NCBI GenBank assembly: GCA_018401755.1
Contig: JAGYKJ010000005.1
Location: 434,001-498,000, forward strand
Origin: Litorivicinus sp.
GTDB taxonomy: Bacteria > Pseudomonadota > Gammaproteobacteria > Pseudomonadales > Litorivicinaceae
DNA length: 64,000 nt
Direction: 5' to 3'
Below are positions 27,271 to 36,717 of this stretch, piece by piece. The notes beneath the pieces were generated by a model. The model was not told the DNA's origin and searched no databases. It saw nothing but the letters and a program-made list of their open reading frames with translations. The position numbers and the translations under genes were made by a program. Position 1 is the stretch's first letter. Each line of letters starts with the position of its first letter.

Positions 27271-28101
27271 TCAAACCTCTTCTGGAAATGGAAGATCTCG
27301 CTCTATCTTGAAGGCCTTGATAGCTTCTTTTACCGCCCCTGACAGAGGGAGACTGACGCGCTTCTTGTCAGCCTCCGACAACAAGATCATCATATCTTTC
27401 TCAGCCCAAAAAGCGGGGCGCTGATCGGCCTTAGTCCGAAGGGCCCAGTTATCTGCACTAGAAAAGGTCAAGATTTCTCTTAATAACTCCTGATCAACGC
27501 CAAACTTCTCAGCAATGCGGAAAGCTTCAACATTAGCTACCAAACACGACCATAGAATCATGTTATTGACCATTTTTCCGACTTGACCGCAACCTAGGGG
27601 GCCTAGGTTTTCATACTTCTCGCAAAACGTGCCAAATACAGGGCCGCATTGATCGAAAATCTCTGGCGCGCCACCGAAAAACAATAATAACGTTCCATCA
27701 CGAGCAGGTTGCTCACCTCGGGCGACTGGAATATCTACCACTGAATACTTCGTTTCTTTCAATCGCTCTTGCGTTCTAACCATGAAACTAGGGCTAACCG
27801 TTGATGCGATAGCAAATATAGACTTTGAGGCCGATGGGGATGAGAGGCCATCAGGGCCGAAAATAATAGAGTCAATCTGGCTTTCAAAACCAACAATGAT
27901 AATCACTAGATCACACTGAGCCGAAACCTCTGCAAGCCGCTCAACGACATCTATGCCGCACTCGACAGCTCGCATTCTTGCTGCTTGATCCTGGTCGAAA
28001 CCAACGACGTGATATCCGGCCTCAAGAACATTTTGCGCCATCGGTAGGCCCATCTTACCTAAGCCCACAAACCCCACTGTATTTATGTTAGATAAGCTCA
28101 T
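27271..28101 (-). CDS. NAD(P)-dependent oxidoreductase, 3-hydroxyisobutyrate dehydrogenase family
   Basis: The 276-residue protein begins with a Rossmann motif, VGFVGLGKMGLPMAQN, has the substrate signature DIPVARGEQPARDGTLLLFF, and the catalytic Lys in GQVGKMVNNMI. The C-terminal helical domain is slightly short for the family (usually 290-300 residues). Members oxidise beta-hydroxy acids or reduce tartronate semialdehyde. As first gene of the AT-rich operon it is followed by SDR, HyuA, HyuB and the TAXI-TRAP transporter. Confidence 0.9.
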   Translation of the reverse strand: MSLSNINTVGFVGLGKMGLPMAQNVLEAGYHVVGFDQDQAARMRAVECGIDVVERLAEVSAQCDLVIIIVGFESQIDSIIFGPDGLSSPSASKSIFAIASTVSPSFMVRTQERLKETKYSVVDIPVARGEQPARDGTLLLFFGGAPEIFDQCGPVFGTFCEKYENLGPLGCGQVGKMVNNMILWSCLVANVEAFRIAEKFGVDQELLREILTFSSADNWALRTKADQRPAFWAEKDMMILLSEADKKRVSLPLSGAVKEAIKAFKIERDLPFPEEV

Positions 28102-28297
28102 TCGTAAAAATCCTTATCGTTATTTTTAACTCGGTTGTACAGGATCCATCCTGCTCACTTCAACCGCTAAGCCAGGTTGAACGCACATTCCCGAAAAACT
28201 TATTTGACCTACACCCACTCGACTCTGTGATCGAAGAATCATTACCTTAAAAAATGATTATCGGTAGGCTGACCTTTGCGTAAGAAATTTATAAAGA

Positions 28298-30124
28298 CTA
28301 GATCCAGAATGTCAGTCGCAGATAGTCGACCAGTCGCCGAGTCACCACCCAACCGAGCATCTTCCAGCCTAAATCCATCTTGGTAACACCCGTCATTCCT
28401 GGAACCCACCAATCTGGTCGTACGCTGTCAACAATCAACCGGACAGGGAACCGGTTATCGCCTTCGGCGACCTGAGGTGCTGGAATGATGCGCACAATCC
28501 GCATATCAAAGGTGTCCTTCGGACGTGCCAGCAGAGTCATTCGCGCAGGACCATCCACAGAAAGCAGCGCCAAATCTCGCTCAGACACCCGCGCTTCGAC
28601 ATAGAGCGAATCTAGGGCAGCGATGGTCACGACCTGATCGCCACGGCGCACAGCGCCTCCAATGTTTTTACTTGGCTCGCCTTCCACAATGATCCCATCG
28701 ATCGGCGCACGGGCAATGGCTGCCGCAAGACGGGCATCAACCTGCGCGAGTTTCGCATTGGTCTCAACCACCTGAGCTTCCGCGATCTGCATTTGTGACA
28801 ACTCGCCGAGCGAACGTCGTAATTCGACTTCGCGCTCCGACTGCGCTCGGTCTGCCAGGAGTGCACTGCGTTCGAGTTCAATTTCTTCAGTCGCCATCAC
28901 AAACAACGGATCCAACCGTTGCACCCGATCCCCCATGACCACATCAGAGGCTGCCAAGTACCCATCAAAGGGCGCTCCGACAAAGGCCATGGAATCGGTT
29001 TTCAGCTCAGCGCGACCTTCCACAGAATAAGGAATGGGCACGGCGAGAAGCGCAAGCATCGCGATAACAATGCCCCATACCAAACGGCGGCCTGAGTGTG
29101 TTTGTGGCTTCAGCACCTTGGGTAAGCTTCGCCCAATTTCTCGGGCGATGCGGGTCGGAAACCATTTCGACTCACCATCCAGACGGATGTAAGGATAGAG
29201 CGCCAAATCTGCCATCAGCCGAATAGCCCATTGCTCAGCCTGACTGAACGGAAAGCGGCGACGCTCAAGAATCAATGCACCCCAATGCGAGACCTCCACT
29301 TCGGTCGCTTCACGATCGATCAATGGCACAGAAAGCATGAAGCCTGGTTGCTGTAGTTCGGCATACTGACGATGTGCCTGCAGCGTGGCATCTGCATCAT
29401 CCGGCCAACGAATCTCAGCATCACGCGTCAAGGTCTCTTGGCCAGCCTCCTCAAGTAATGCGGAAAGTTCTGAGCGCCGCTCGACCCGTTCCGCATGACT
29501 CATGGCCAGTAACTTCAACCCAAACCGTCGTTTCCACACCACTGAAACGGTCTCACACGCAAAACGCTCCGTGAGTTCATTGGCCAACACCAACCCAGCC
29601 GCTTCCAACGTTTTCGCTGAGGCAAGACGACCGGCTAACTCCAAACTATGGGCAAGTCGCTGGCTATCGCGATTTAAAGCACGAAGCTGGCGCTCTTTCG
29701 CAAACACCAAGGGTGTCCAAGCCAAGGCCTCTAAAATCGGCATCAGCGCGGTATCATCGCGCGCCGACTGGGCGGACCCCTCGGTCAGCAAAATCACATC
29801 CCGATGTGCTTCATCGGTCACCAACCGGGCATAGCCACGGAGAATGCCGCCACGACGCTCAATCACCACGCCTTGCGCAAGCCGTGTCGGTAATCCCAGG
29901 TCGAGCCACTGCTCAACAGTCCGCGAGGAGCCTGCTACAAGGGTCTGTGCCAGTAGCCGCCATTCTGCCTGGGCTTGTCCTGCAGACCGGACCAGGACAG
30001 CAGCCTGTGACGCGCCCAACAGTGGCTTGGCAAGCTCCGCTAATTTCTGCCAAAACTGCTCTGGACGACCGTCAAATTGAATCAGCCGATCCAATACTTG
30101 GCGTGGAAAAACCGTCTCACTCAT
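28298..30124 (-). CDS. GAF-domain/HlyD-type membrane fusion protein of the adhesin locus
   Basis: The 608-residue protein is a fusion. Residues ~1-150 are an uncharacterised cytoplasmic region; ~158-310 look like a GAF-type sensor (SAKTLEAAGLVLANELTERF, then a LILERRRFPFSQAEQWAIRL ending); one membrane helix lies at ~348-365 (VWGIVIAMLALLAVPIPYSV). The rest is an HlyD-type adaptor with lipoyl halves around a coiled coil (ATEEIELERSALLADRAQSE) and IDGIIVEGEPSKNIGGAVRR. The GAF part would be inside the cell and the adaptor in the periplasm. Its ATG overlaps the SecA-like stop (ATGA). It may sense a signal or couple cytoplasmic ATPase action to the periplasmic channel. It ends 195 bases before the metabolic operon. 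Confidence 0.85.
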   Translation of the reverse strand: MSETVFPRQVLDRLIQFDGRPEQFWQKLAELAKPLLGASQAAVLVRSAGQAQAEWRLLAQTLVAGSSRTVEQWLDLGLPTRLAQGVVIERRGGILRGYARLVTDEAHRDVILLTEGSAQSARDDTALMPILEALAWTPLVFAKERQLRALNRDSQRLAHSLELAGRLASAKTLEAAGLVLANELTERFACETVSVVWKRRFGLKLLAMSHAERVERRSELSALLEEAGQETLTRDAEIRWPDDADATLQAHRQYAELQQPGFMLSVPLIDREATEVEVSHWGALILERRRFPFSQAEQWAIRLMADLALYPYIRLDGESKWFPTRIAREIGRSLPKVLKPQTHSGRRLVWGIVIAMLALLAVPIPYSVEGRAELKTDSMAFVGAPFDGYLAASDVVMGDRVQRLDPLFVMATEEIELERSALLADRAQSEREVELRRSLGELSQMQIAEAQVVETNAKLAQVDARLAAAIARAPIDGIIVEGEPSKNIGGAVRRGDQVVTIAALDSLYVEARVSERDLALLSVDGPARMTLLARPKDTFDMRIVRIIPAPQVAEGDNRFPVRLIVDSVRPDWWVPGMTGVTKMDLGWKMLGWVVTRRLVDYLRLTFWI

Positions 30125-32191
30125 ATTCCGCTCTCATCTGACTCCCGATCCGCCTTCACAGTCATGCGGCGTTGCTTGAAGGCCAGCTTCGCTGCCCGTG
30201 CTTGGCTGATCTGAATCGCCATCTTGGCCATCGCTCGACCGCCGGGCAAGCCGGTCGCACACATGAGCCGTGTCATCGCTTTGACGGCTTTCGGCAGGAA
30301 TCGCCGTAATAACTCTTCATCCAGTGAGACATAGCGCTGAAAACTCCCAGGATCCCCCTGTCGCGCCGAGCGGCCGAGCAACTGACGATCGATCCGCGCA
30401 TAATCATTGGACTCTGCAATCATCACATGCAATCCACCCGCTGCCAGCACCTCTGGTGCCGGTTTAATATCAGTCCCGCGGCCGGCCATGTTGGTCGCAA
30501 TGGTCACCGCACCCGGCTGACCTGCATTGGCCACAATCATGCTCTCTTCTGCGTCATTGACCGCACTCAAGACCGCGACCCGCAGGGAGGGTGCTTCACG
30601 ATCAAAGATGGCCTTTAAGGCTTCACTGGCGCGCACACTGCGAACGCCAATCAAGATAGAGCGTCCACGCCCAACCCAACGCTCTGCATCCCGCACGATC
30701 CGCACAAACTTATCACCCTCTCTCAAGGTCACCCGTAACGGATACTCGCGACGTCTGACCTTTCGGTGCGTGGGGACAGCCACTGTGGATAGTCCATAGC
30801 TTTTGGCTAACTCACCCTTGGCTTCTTGGGCCGTCCCAGTCATCCCACCAAGCCGAGCAAAACGGGTAAAGAACCGCTGAAAACTCAATCGTGCTTTGAC
30901 CTCGGCTGGTGCAGAGACTGCTAATCCCATGCGCGCATCCAAGACTTGTTGCATGCCCAATGACAATGTCCGCTGTCGCGCAAACCGGCCGGTCAGCTCA
31001 TCAATCAACACCACTTGGCCATCCTCAACAACGAAGTGCTGCCCTTCTTTGAGAATGTGGGTCGCGTAGAGCGCCATCTGCACCAATTCTTCGGCGCGAT
31101 CAGCGCGCCGCCAGAATGCATCCATCTCCTGACACAACCGTGCGATGGTGGCCTTCCCAACTTCGGTGAGCTCAACCACCTTCAGGGCGGCCCGCACCTC
31201 AAAGTCTTTCTGTTCGTGCAATTGGTCCGCCAAATGAATCGCCTGCACCGCAGCCGCTTCGAGCAGGGGGTCCGGACGCTTCTCGGAAATAATCAGAGGC
31301 GTGACTGCTTCATCAATCAAAATACTATCGGCTTCATCAACGATCACCTGATACATGCCCTGCATCACCAGCCCCGCATCGCCGCCCGATAATCGACGCG
31401 CTTTCGCGAGCGATGCGCGAACCCGATAGGCGCGGCCGCCCAAAGCCAAATCATCACGGAGATAGTCGGCCAGTAAGTCTTTCGCCGTGGTGTACACCAC
31501 ATCGTGTTGATAGGCTGCTTGCCGAGCAGGCGGTTGTAAGTCACCCACACAACTGGACACAGTGACGCCACAAAGGAAACACAAGGCATCTGCCAGTTCC
31601 GCATCACGAGATGCTAAGTAATCATTCGCAGTCACCACGTGACAAGGCAGCCCACGCCAGGCTGCGACAACGGCTGCCATGGTGGCAGTGATGGTTTTTC
31701 CCTCGCCCGTGGCCATTTCCATCATCCGGCCTTCTAACAGACCGATCACTCCAATGATCTGTTCGACGTGTGGATAAAATCCATAGACCCGAAACACGGC
31801 AGCAGACACGGCCGCGAGACCTGCTTCTTCTGCCGTTGTGATCTCCGGTTTATCAATTTGTCGCTGCGCAGCGACCTGCAATCGCGCCGCACTGAGATGG
31901 GCTGCAAACGCATCGGCGTCGAGCGACTCGAAGTCGCTCGCTCTCTACCCGAATGCGGCGGGCAAGCCGCTTGAACCGAGGGAGCTTTGGCTGCAGTTTG
32001 GACACGAAGGCCACAACGCCCAAGCCAAGACGATCAAAGAAGCCAGGCTCTGTGATGCGACGGTGCGCATCCAACACTCGAAGCCCCAGGGACGGCGCCA
32101 ATCCATCCAGCGCATCTTCCCACCAGACACTCGGATCTGTGGTGACCACAGAACGCGCCCGGATTCGGTCAAGACCACTGAGTTGAGACAT
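30121..32191 (-). CDS. SecA-like ATPase, C-terminally shortened (frameshifted near 31900-31944)
   Basis: The 586-codon frame below 31881 has SecA motor motifs: MATGEGKT (Walker A), VIVDEADSILIDEAVTPLII (Walker B and the preprotein-crosslinking entry), GMTGTAQEAKGELAKSYGLS, IATNMAGRGTDIKPAP and LLGRSARQGDPGS. It stops soon after NBD2; the helical-wing part, most of the scaffold helix and the C-terminal zinc tail of SecA are missing. The N-terminal ~85 residues are in another frame starting MSQLSGLDRIRARS at 32191, ending KRLARRIRVES, then DFESLDADAFAAHLSAARLQ. The break falls in an 8-bp perfect hairpin (31921-31939). It lies between the two fusion-protein genes, so it is likely a dedicated motor for export of the giant adhesin rather than the housekeeping SecA. 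Confidence 0.85.
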
Positions 32192-32196
32192 TGCCT

Positions 32197-34365
32197 TCAA
32201 ATCGCATAGCGCCGTTGCAAGAACTGCTGCGCAGTTTGAAACAGCCGCGTTCCCCACGACCGAGGCGCCAACTCAACCCGTATCCAACCACTGCGACCTT
32301 GCACCGGCCCAGACACTGCCTCGCTCAAGTCATTGGTCACCCAGGCCTTAATCAAAAAGAACTTCTCCAGCGCCTTCCGACCTTGAGGATCCTCCATCGA
32401 AATTGCCACACCGTCGTTTCCAGCGATTGCACCCAGCGCTGCTGAGGGGAGTTGATCTTGCGAATAGGGCGTCACAGTGAGACCACTTAAGGGTTGATCG
32501 AAGCCGCGCGCACCCTCCACCCAAAGGGTCATCCGATCCGATGCCAAGGCACCCAACTCAGTGGCTGACTCTTGTCGCACAATCCCAAGAAAGACATACC
32601 GCCCTTCTTCCGCAATGGAACCAAACTCATGTCCACGGGCGACCCAACTCTCCATCCGCAATAGTGGCTGCTCACCCACCCAGCGGCCGGCATGCGGCGC
32701 CCGAATTACCAGTGCCTGTTTTTGTGCATCGATATAGGCTAAGCGAACCGCCAAGGCAGCTTTTCGCTGCATCAAGGGTTCAACCAATTGGGATCCTTCG
32801 GTAAAGGCGCGATTTAGCTCCGTCTCGACACGCGCAAGCTGCGCTTCAACCGCATGACGTTCCATATCCATCTCAGGGTTGCGCATCGACAGCACTACCT
32901 GCCCCTCGGTCACCCAATCGCCAGGCTGGACCATGACCTGCTCAACAATGCCATTGCTGGCCGCATAGACACGAGTGAGCAGTTCGGTTTCCAACACACC
33001 GTGGAGGCGTTGGCTGTAAGGCAGCGGGACAAACGCGATGGCAAGCACGATAATCAGCGCTGATCCACCCATCCAACGAACCAATCCTTGATGTCGTGCC
33101 ATAAATGCGGGATCCCGAAGTGCTTGCCATGGTTTTTTCAGTGGGTTCACAAAGGTGGTCACCATTAAAGCGACCGCCACCAGTAGTCCAAGGCCAAAGT
33201 ACTGATCAGCGACAAAAATCACAATGCCGACCATGATGATGATGCGGTAGATGTTGGATAACACAAAAAAGCTGACTAAGCCCAGTTGTTTGCGCCCTGA
33301 CACCAAGGCATCTTCAGGGTCCTGCCGACGTAGCATGGTCCGTCGCCAAAAACGCTGAAAGGAATGATTGGCTTGTTCATGCAGGTTAGGCACATCGGTT
33401 AAATCCGACAGGACATAGTAGCCATCAAAACGCATCAATGGATTGATATTGAAAAATACGGTGTAGGCCGCCGTCACCAGCATCAGGTTGTAGCTCAACT
33501 CATTGATCATCCCAGGTGGCGAGTTCGCCCAGACAATGGTGGCGAGCGAACAGGTCACGAGGTCGGCAAACATCCCTGCAGCACCCACGTAGGCGCGATG
33601 CAATCGGTCGCGAAAGGCCCAAGAGGAGGTGAGATCCACATAGGGCAATGGCGTGAACAGCAGAAACATCACTCCCATGGTTCGAACATGACCACCGTGG
33701 TACTTACACACCATGGCGTGTGACATTTCATGGATCACGTGAGACCCAAAAATCGCCAAGTACAGGGGAATGGCGTTACTGAGCTGTAAGACCGTACTGG
33801 ACTGCATCATGGCGCGATCTGAGTTCAGCATGAACACATACAATGCAAACGCAAAGAGTATCGCCACGGCCAGCATCACAGGCGGGCTGTATACCCCCCG
33901 AATCCACCCGACATTGCGACGAAGCCAGGGCTCAGGATCCCACAGTGGCACACGGAAAAATAATAGCTCTGCGATTCGCGCGGGCAAGGGCTTTTTCTTT
34001 TTACGTTCAGGGCGTGCCGCAAGCTTATCCTCGTCAACCCCTCCCTCAATATGCAACAGGTTGCCTTGATAGAGCTTGGTGATCAGTTCGTAGAATTCTT
34101 GCTGGCCCGGGGTATGTTCTGGATTGCGCTCCACAGCCTGACGCCAATAGCGATCGAGCGTCATCTCCGGGCTCAACCCCATGACTAACGCATGAAATTC
34201 AGGCCGAATCCGGAAGAAACCGCAGTGTGCCGCTTCATACAAGACATACCAGGGCTCACCCCCGTAATGATGCAGACGGACAGTGACGCCAGCACGCAGT
34301 CCCACGCGCATGGCGGCGATGCGGTGCCATTGATCGAAAAAGGTCCGTTTTTGCATGGCGCCCAT
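32197..34365 (-). CDS. M50 site-2-protease/HlyD fusion membrane protein
   Basis: The 722-residue protein combines a membrane metalloprotease-like half with an adaptor. Helices start near residue 160. The zinc motif HEMSH is at 212-216 and the third ligand region NPLMRFDGYYVLSDL at ~308-322, as in M50 proteases. After further helices (~360-400, ~432-448) comes a lipoyl/barrel segment (ASNGIVEQVMVQPGDWVTEG), a short coiled coil and a second half (ALVIRAPHAGRWVGEQPL). The protease half faces the inner membrane and the adaptor the periplasm. An RBS-like AGGATAGG precedes the ATG at 34365; a second ATG at 34356 is possible. It ends five bases before the SecA-like start. It could trim or stabilise the exported protein, or serve only as an anchor. 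Confidence 0.9.
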   Translation of the reverse strand: MGAMQKRTFFDQWHRIAAMRVGLRAGVTVRLHHYGGEPWYVLYEAAHCGFFRIRPEFHALVMGLSPEMTLDRYWRQAVERNPEHTPGQQEFYELITKLYQGNLLHIEGGVDEDKLAARPERKKKKPLPARIAELLFFRVPLWDPEPWLRRNVGWIRGVYSPPVMLAVAILFAFALYVFMLNSDRAMMQSSTVLQLSNAIPLYLAIFGSHVIHEMSHAMVCKYHGGHVRTMGVMFLLFTPLPYVDLTSSWAFRDRLHRAYVGAAGMFADLVTCSLATIVWANSPPGMINELSYNLMLVTAAYTVFFNINPLMRFDGYYVLSDLTDVPNLHEQANHSFQRFWRRTMLRRQDPEDALVSGRKQLGLVSFFVLSNIYRIIIMVGIVIFVADQYFGLGLLVAVALMVTTFVNPLKKPWQALRDPAFMARHQGLVRWMGGSALIIVLAIAFVPLPYSQRLHGVLETELLTRVYAASNGIVEQVMVQPGDWVTEGQVVLSMRNPEMDMERHAVEAQLARVETELNRAFTEGSQLVEPLMQRKAALAVRLAYIDAQKQALVIRAPHAGRWVGEQPLLRMESWVARGHEFGSIAEEGRYVFLGIVRQESATELGALASDRMTLWVEGARGFDQPLSGLTVTPYSQDQLPSAALGAIAGNDGVAISMEDPQGRKALEKFFLIKAWVTNDLSEAVSGPVQGRSGWIRVELAPRSWGTRLFQTAQQFLQRRYAI

Positions 34366-34371
34366 CCTATC

Positions 34372-35174
34372 CTAAGGAAGGGTCATCACCGCGGACAATC
34401 CGGGACGCACCCCATCAGGAAGGTTGACCAAGTCGACTTTGACCCGACGAAGACCACTGCCTGGATCCGCGACTGGGGACACGAACCGGATGCGTCCCCC
34501 ACCGGGATTTGGCGACCGCCGACGATCAAGGCCACTGCTTGGTTCGCCGTCAACCGCTCCGCCCACTCGGTCGGCACATTCGCGGTAAACACGACGCGAC
34601 TCAGATCACATAAACGGACCACTGGCTCATTGGGCTGCGCACTTTCGCCAGTCTTCTTGATCAGCTCGACCACGATCCCTGGCGCAGGGGCTAGGAGTGT
34701 CCGCTTGGCTAAGACTGCCGCGGCAGTTTGGTAATCCACTTCTTCAATGGCTTCTTGCGCTGACAACCGAGAGACTTCGGCATCACTGATTGCCACGGCA
34801 AGCCCACGGTTTTCGACTTCCTCGCGACTGATCCCTTGGGACTCATTGTAGAGGGACTCCGCGGCAGTGAACTGCGTGCGCGCAATCGCGAGTCGCGCAA
34901 TCGCCGCATCCAAATCGGACCGGTCCTCCGCTTGGAGCCGACGACGCTTTGCATCCAATCGTTCGAGGTCATCTTCGAGCTTCAGCATCGGCTGGCCTTT
35001 CTTGACCTGCTGACCTTCACGCACCAAGGTCTCTTCGATGCGCCCGGCCAATGAAAAGCCCAGTTCAAGATCGGCAGCGCACTCGGTAATCCCACGCACG
35101 GGCATGGGGACCATTTGCGCGAGCGCAGGCTGTATCAACACCCCTACCAAGAACCCCACCACTGCGATACGCAC
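34372..35174 (-). CDS. Periplasmic HlyD/RND-type adaptor (frameshifted in a G-run near 34496-34500)
   Basis: A GTG start at 35174 (TAGTG overlap with the TolC stop) gives a signal peptide MRIAVVGFLVGVLIQPALAQ, a lipoyl-type segment SLAGRIEETLVREGQQVKKG, a helical hairpin (residues ~75-140) and LLAPAPGIVVELIKKTGESA. The frame ends falsely as GGRQIPVGDASGSCPQ. In the next frame the protein continues GGGRIRFVSPVADPGSGLRR to RPGLSAVMTLP, with a TAG at 34372. The switch is a five-base run (CCCCC on the plus strand) where six are expected. It would be the free periplasmic adaptor joining the inner-membrane fusions to TolC. About 268 residues in all. Confidence 0.85.
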
Positions 35175-36697
35175 TATTCGAGCCCAAACCGTTGCAAGAT
35201 GGTGCCATTGGCCTGGGAGGCTAAGAAGCTGGTGATGTTAAGCTGAGCGACAGCATCGGCTACGCCCTCTTGTGCGAGGATCAAGTCGAGCTCGCGATTG
35301 AGCACTTCCAGGCGACTACTTTGGCCATTGGCGACCCGGGCTTTTTCAACGTCAAGCAACCGCTCTTGCGCAGTTAACACCTCTTGCTGCCGCTGAACCT
35401 GGGTCAGGGCACGACGCACCAGCACTTTGACGCCTTCCATTTCACTGATGACACGCTGTTTTGCCGCATTGAGGGTCAAACGGGCTTGTTGCTCACGTAA
35501 TTGAGACACGCGGATTTCGCTTTGCTTCTTCTTCCCACCATCAATGCCCATGCGGTATTCCAAGACGACGGCACTGCGATAGAAGGGGAGACTGTCATCC
35601 AAGTAACGTAGAAGCGCTTGCTTATTCTCAGTCAACATGTCACGCGAGTATTCAAGGCGCAAATTCAGTTCAGGCAAGGCCTGATTTTCCGCGAAATCAG
35701 TCTTGACCTCTTCCACACCAATCAACTGCTGATTGACGCGAACCTCAGGACGATTCTCGAGTGCGGTGGCCGTGTCATCATTGACCACACCTTCGGTATA
35801 TTCAGACGACACACGTACCAAGGGATCACCTGGTAAGAATCGCGGGCCATCAATGATCGCGGTCGCAGCACCAAAATAGGTCTGAAACGTCCCGATTTGT
35901 TCTTCCAGTTCCCGCTGCGCTTGCGCGAGCTCTGCTTTACGAACACCCAAGGCGGAACTGGCTTCGGTGATTGCATTTGCACCCTTTAATCCAATCCGCA
36001 CCTGCCGGCCGATCTCACGGACAATATTTTCAGCAATCTGCACAGACTTCGATCGCGCGGAGACGCGCTCTTGCGCACGCTGCACTTGGATATAGGCGCG
36101 CACGCCCTCTCCAGATCGTCGCATCAGCGCCAGGCGACCAGACTCGCGTGCAATTTGCGCCTCGAGATCTGCGAGACGTAAATCCACCTCGGTCGCATCA
36201 CGGCCAAAGTTACGAAGTAGAGGCTGACTGACGGTAAACCCGAGTGCTGAATTATATTCAGGGGTAAAGCCCGTACTGGACTGTGTTTGCAGGGAGTTCT
36301 GCAAGCGAGACAGATCATAAAAGACGTCTCCACTCGCGCCAGTGGGTGCTTTGAAACTCACACCCGTTCGGAATGTCGTATCGTCTTCCCTGTACGGGTT
36401 GGTCGGATCCGTTCCCGACCGCCATGAATCTTCAGCGGTCGTTGCCGTATTACTGCGCGAACGCTGCCATGTAATGAAGTATTCCGGCTCATACAGTGCC
36501 TCTTCGCCCTCCAAGGTCACTGTCGCAATTTGCTGCTCAATCACCTGGGAGTTCAGAGACTCATCGGTCTCTAGTAGGCGACTGACAAATTCATCCACGG
36601 AAAGGCGCTGGAACCCACCAGGCGCTGACTGGGCATACACACCACTGGCACACAGTGCCAATGCAATCGCGATGCCAGTGTGTTTGAAATACTGCAC
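35174..36697 (-). CDS. TolC-family outer membrane channel protein
   Basis: This 507-residue protein has a signal peptide (MQYFKHTGIAIALALCASG, cleavage near VYAQ). The two-fold repeat of TolC is visible as long helices with heptad-like content: residues ~150-260 (EVDLRLADLEAQIARESGRL) and ~380-480 (KQSEIRVSQLREQQARLTLN), with SQPLLRNFGRDATEVDLRLA typical of the family. Trimers form the outer-membrane exit duct for type I and RND machines. It is intact and lies between DUF3467 (20 bases upstream) and the HlyD adaptor. Confidence 0.92.
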   Translation of the reverse strand: MQYFKHTGIAIALALCASGVYAQSAPGGFQRLSVDEFVSRLLETDESLNSQVIEQQIATVTLEGEEALYEPEYFITWQRSRSNTATTAEDSWRSGTDPTNPYREDDTTFRTGVSFKAPTGASGDVFYDLSRLQNSLQTQSSTGFTPEYNSALGFTVSQPLLRNFGRDATEVDLRLADLEAQIARESGRLALMRRSGEGVRAYIQVQRAQERVSARSKSVQIAENIVREIGRQVRIGLKGANAITEASSALGVRKAELAQAQRELEEQIGTFQTYFGAATAIIDGPRFLPGDPLVRVSSEYTEGVVNDDTATALENRPEVRVNQQLIGVEEVKTDFAENQALPELNLRLEYSRDMLTENKQALLRYLDDSLPFYRSAVVLEYRMGIDGGKKKQSEIRVSQLREQQARLTLNAAKQRVISEMEGVKVLVRRALTQVQRQQEVLTAQERLLDVEKARVANGQSSRLEVLNRELDLILAQEGVADAVAQLNITSFLASQANGTILQRFGLE

Positions 36698-36717
36698 TCA
36701 CTTACCCCCAAGGTCGG

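Noticed and set aside
28159-28181. Hairpin TTCAACC/GGTTGAA as terminator of the secretion operon
   Set aside because: The stem is only 7 bp with a 9-base loop and no T-run on the relevant strand.
28237-28259. AATCATT/AATGATT hairpin downstream of the GAF-HlyD gene
   Set aside because: It is almost all A-T with a short stem; too weak to call.
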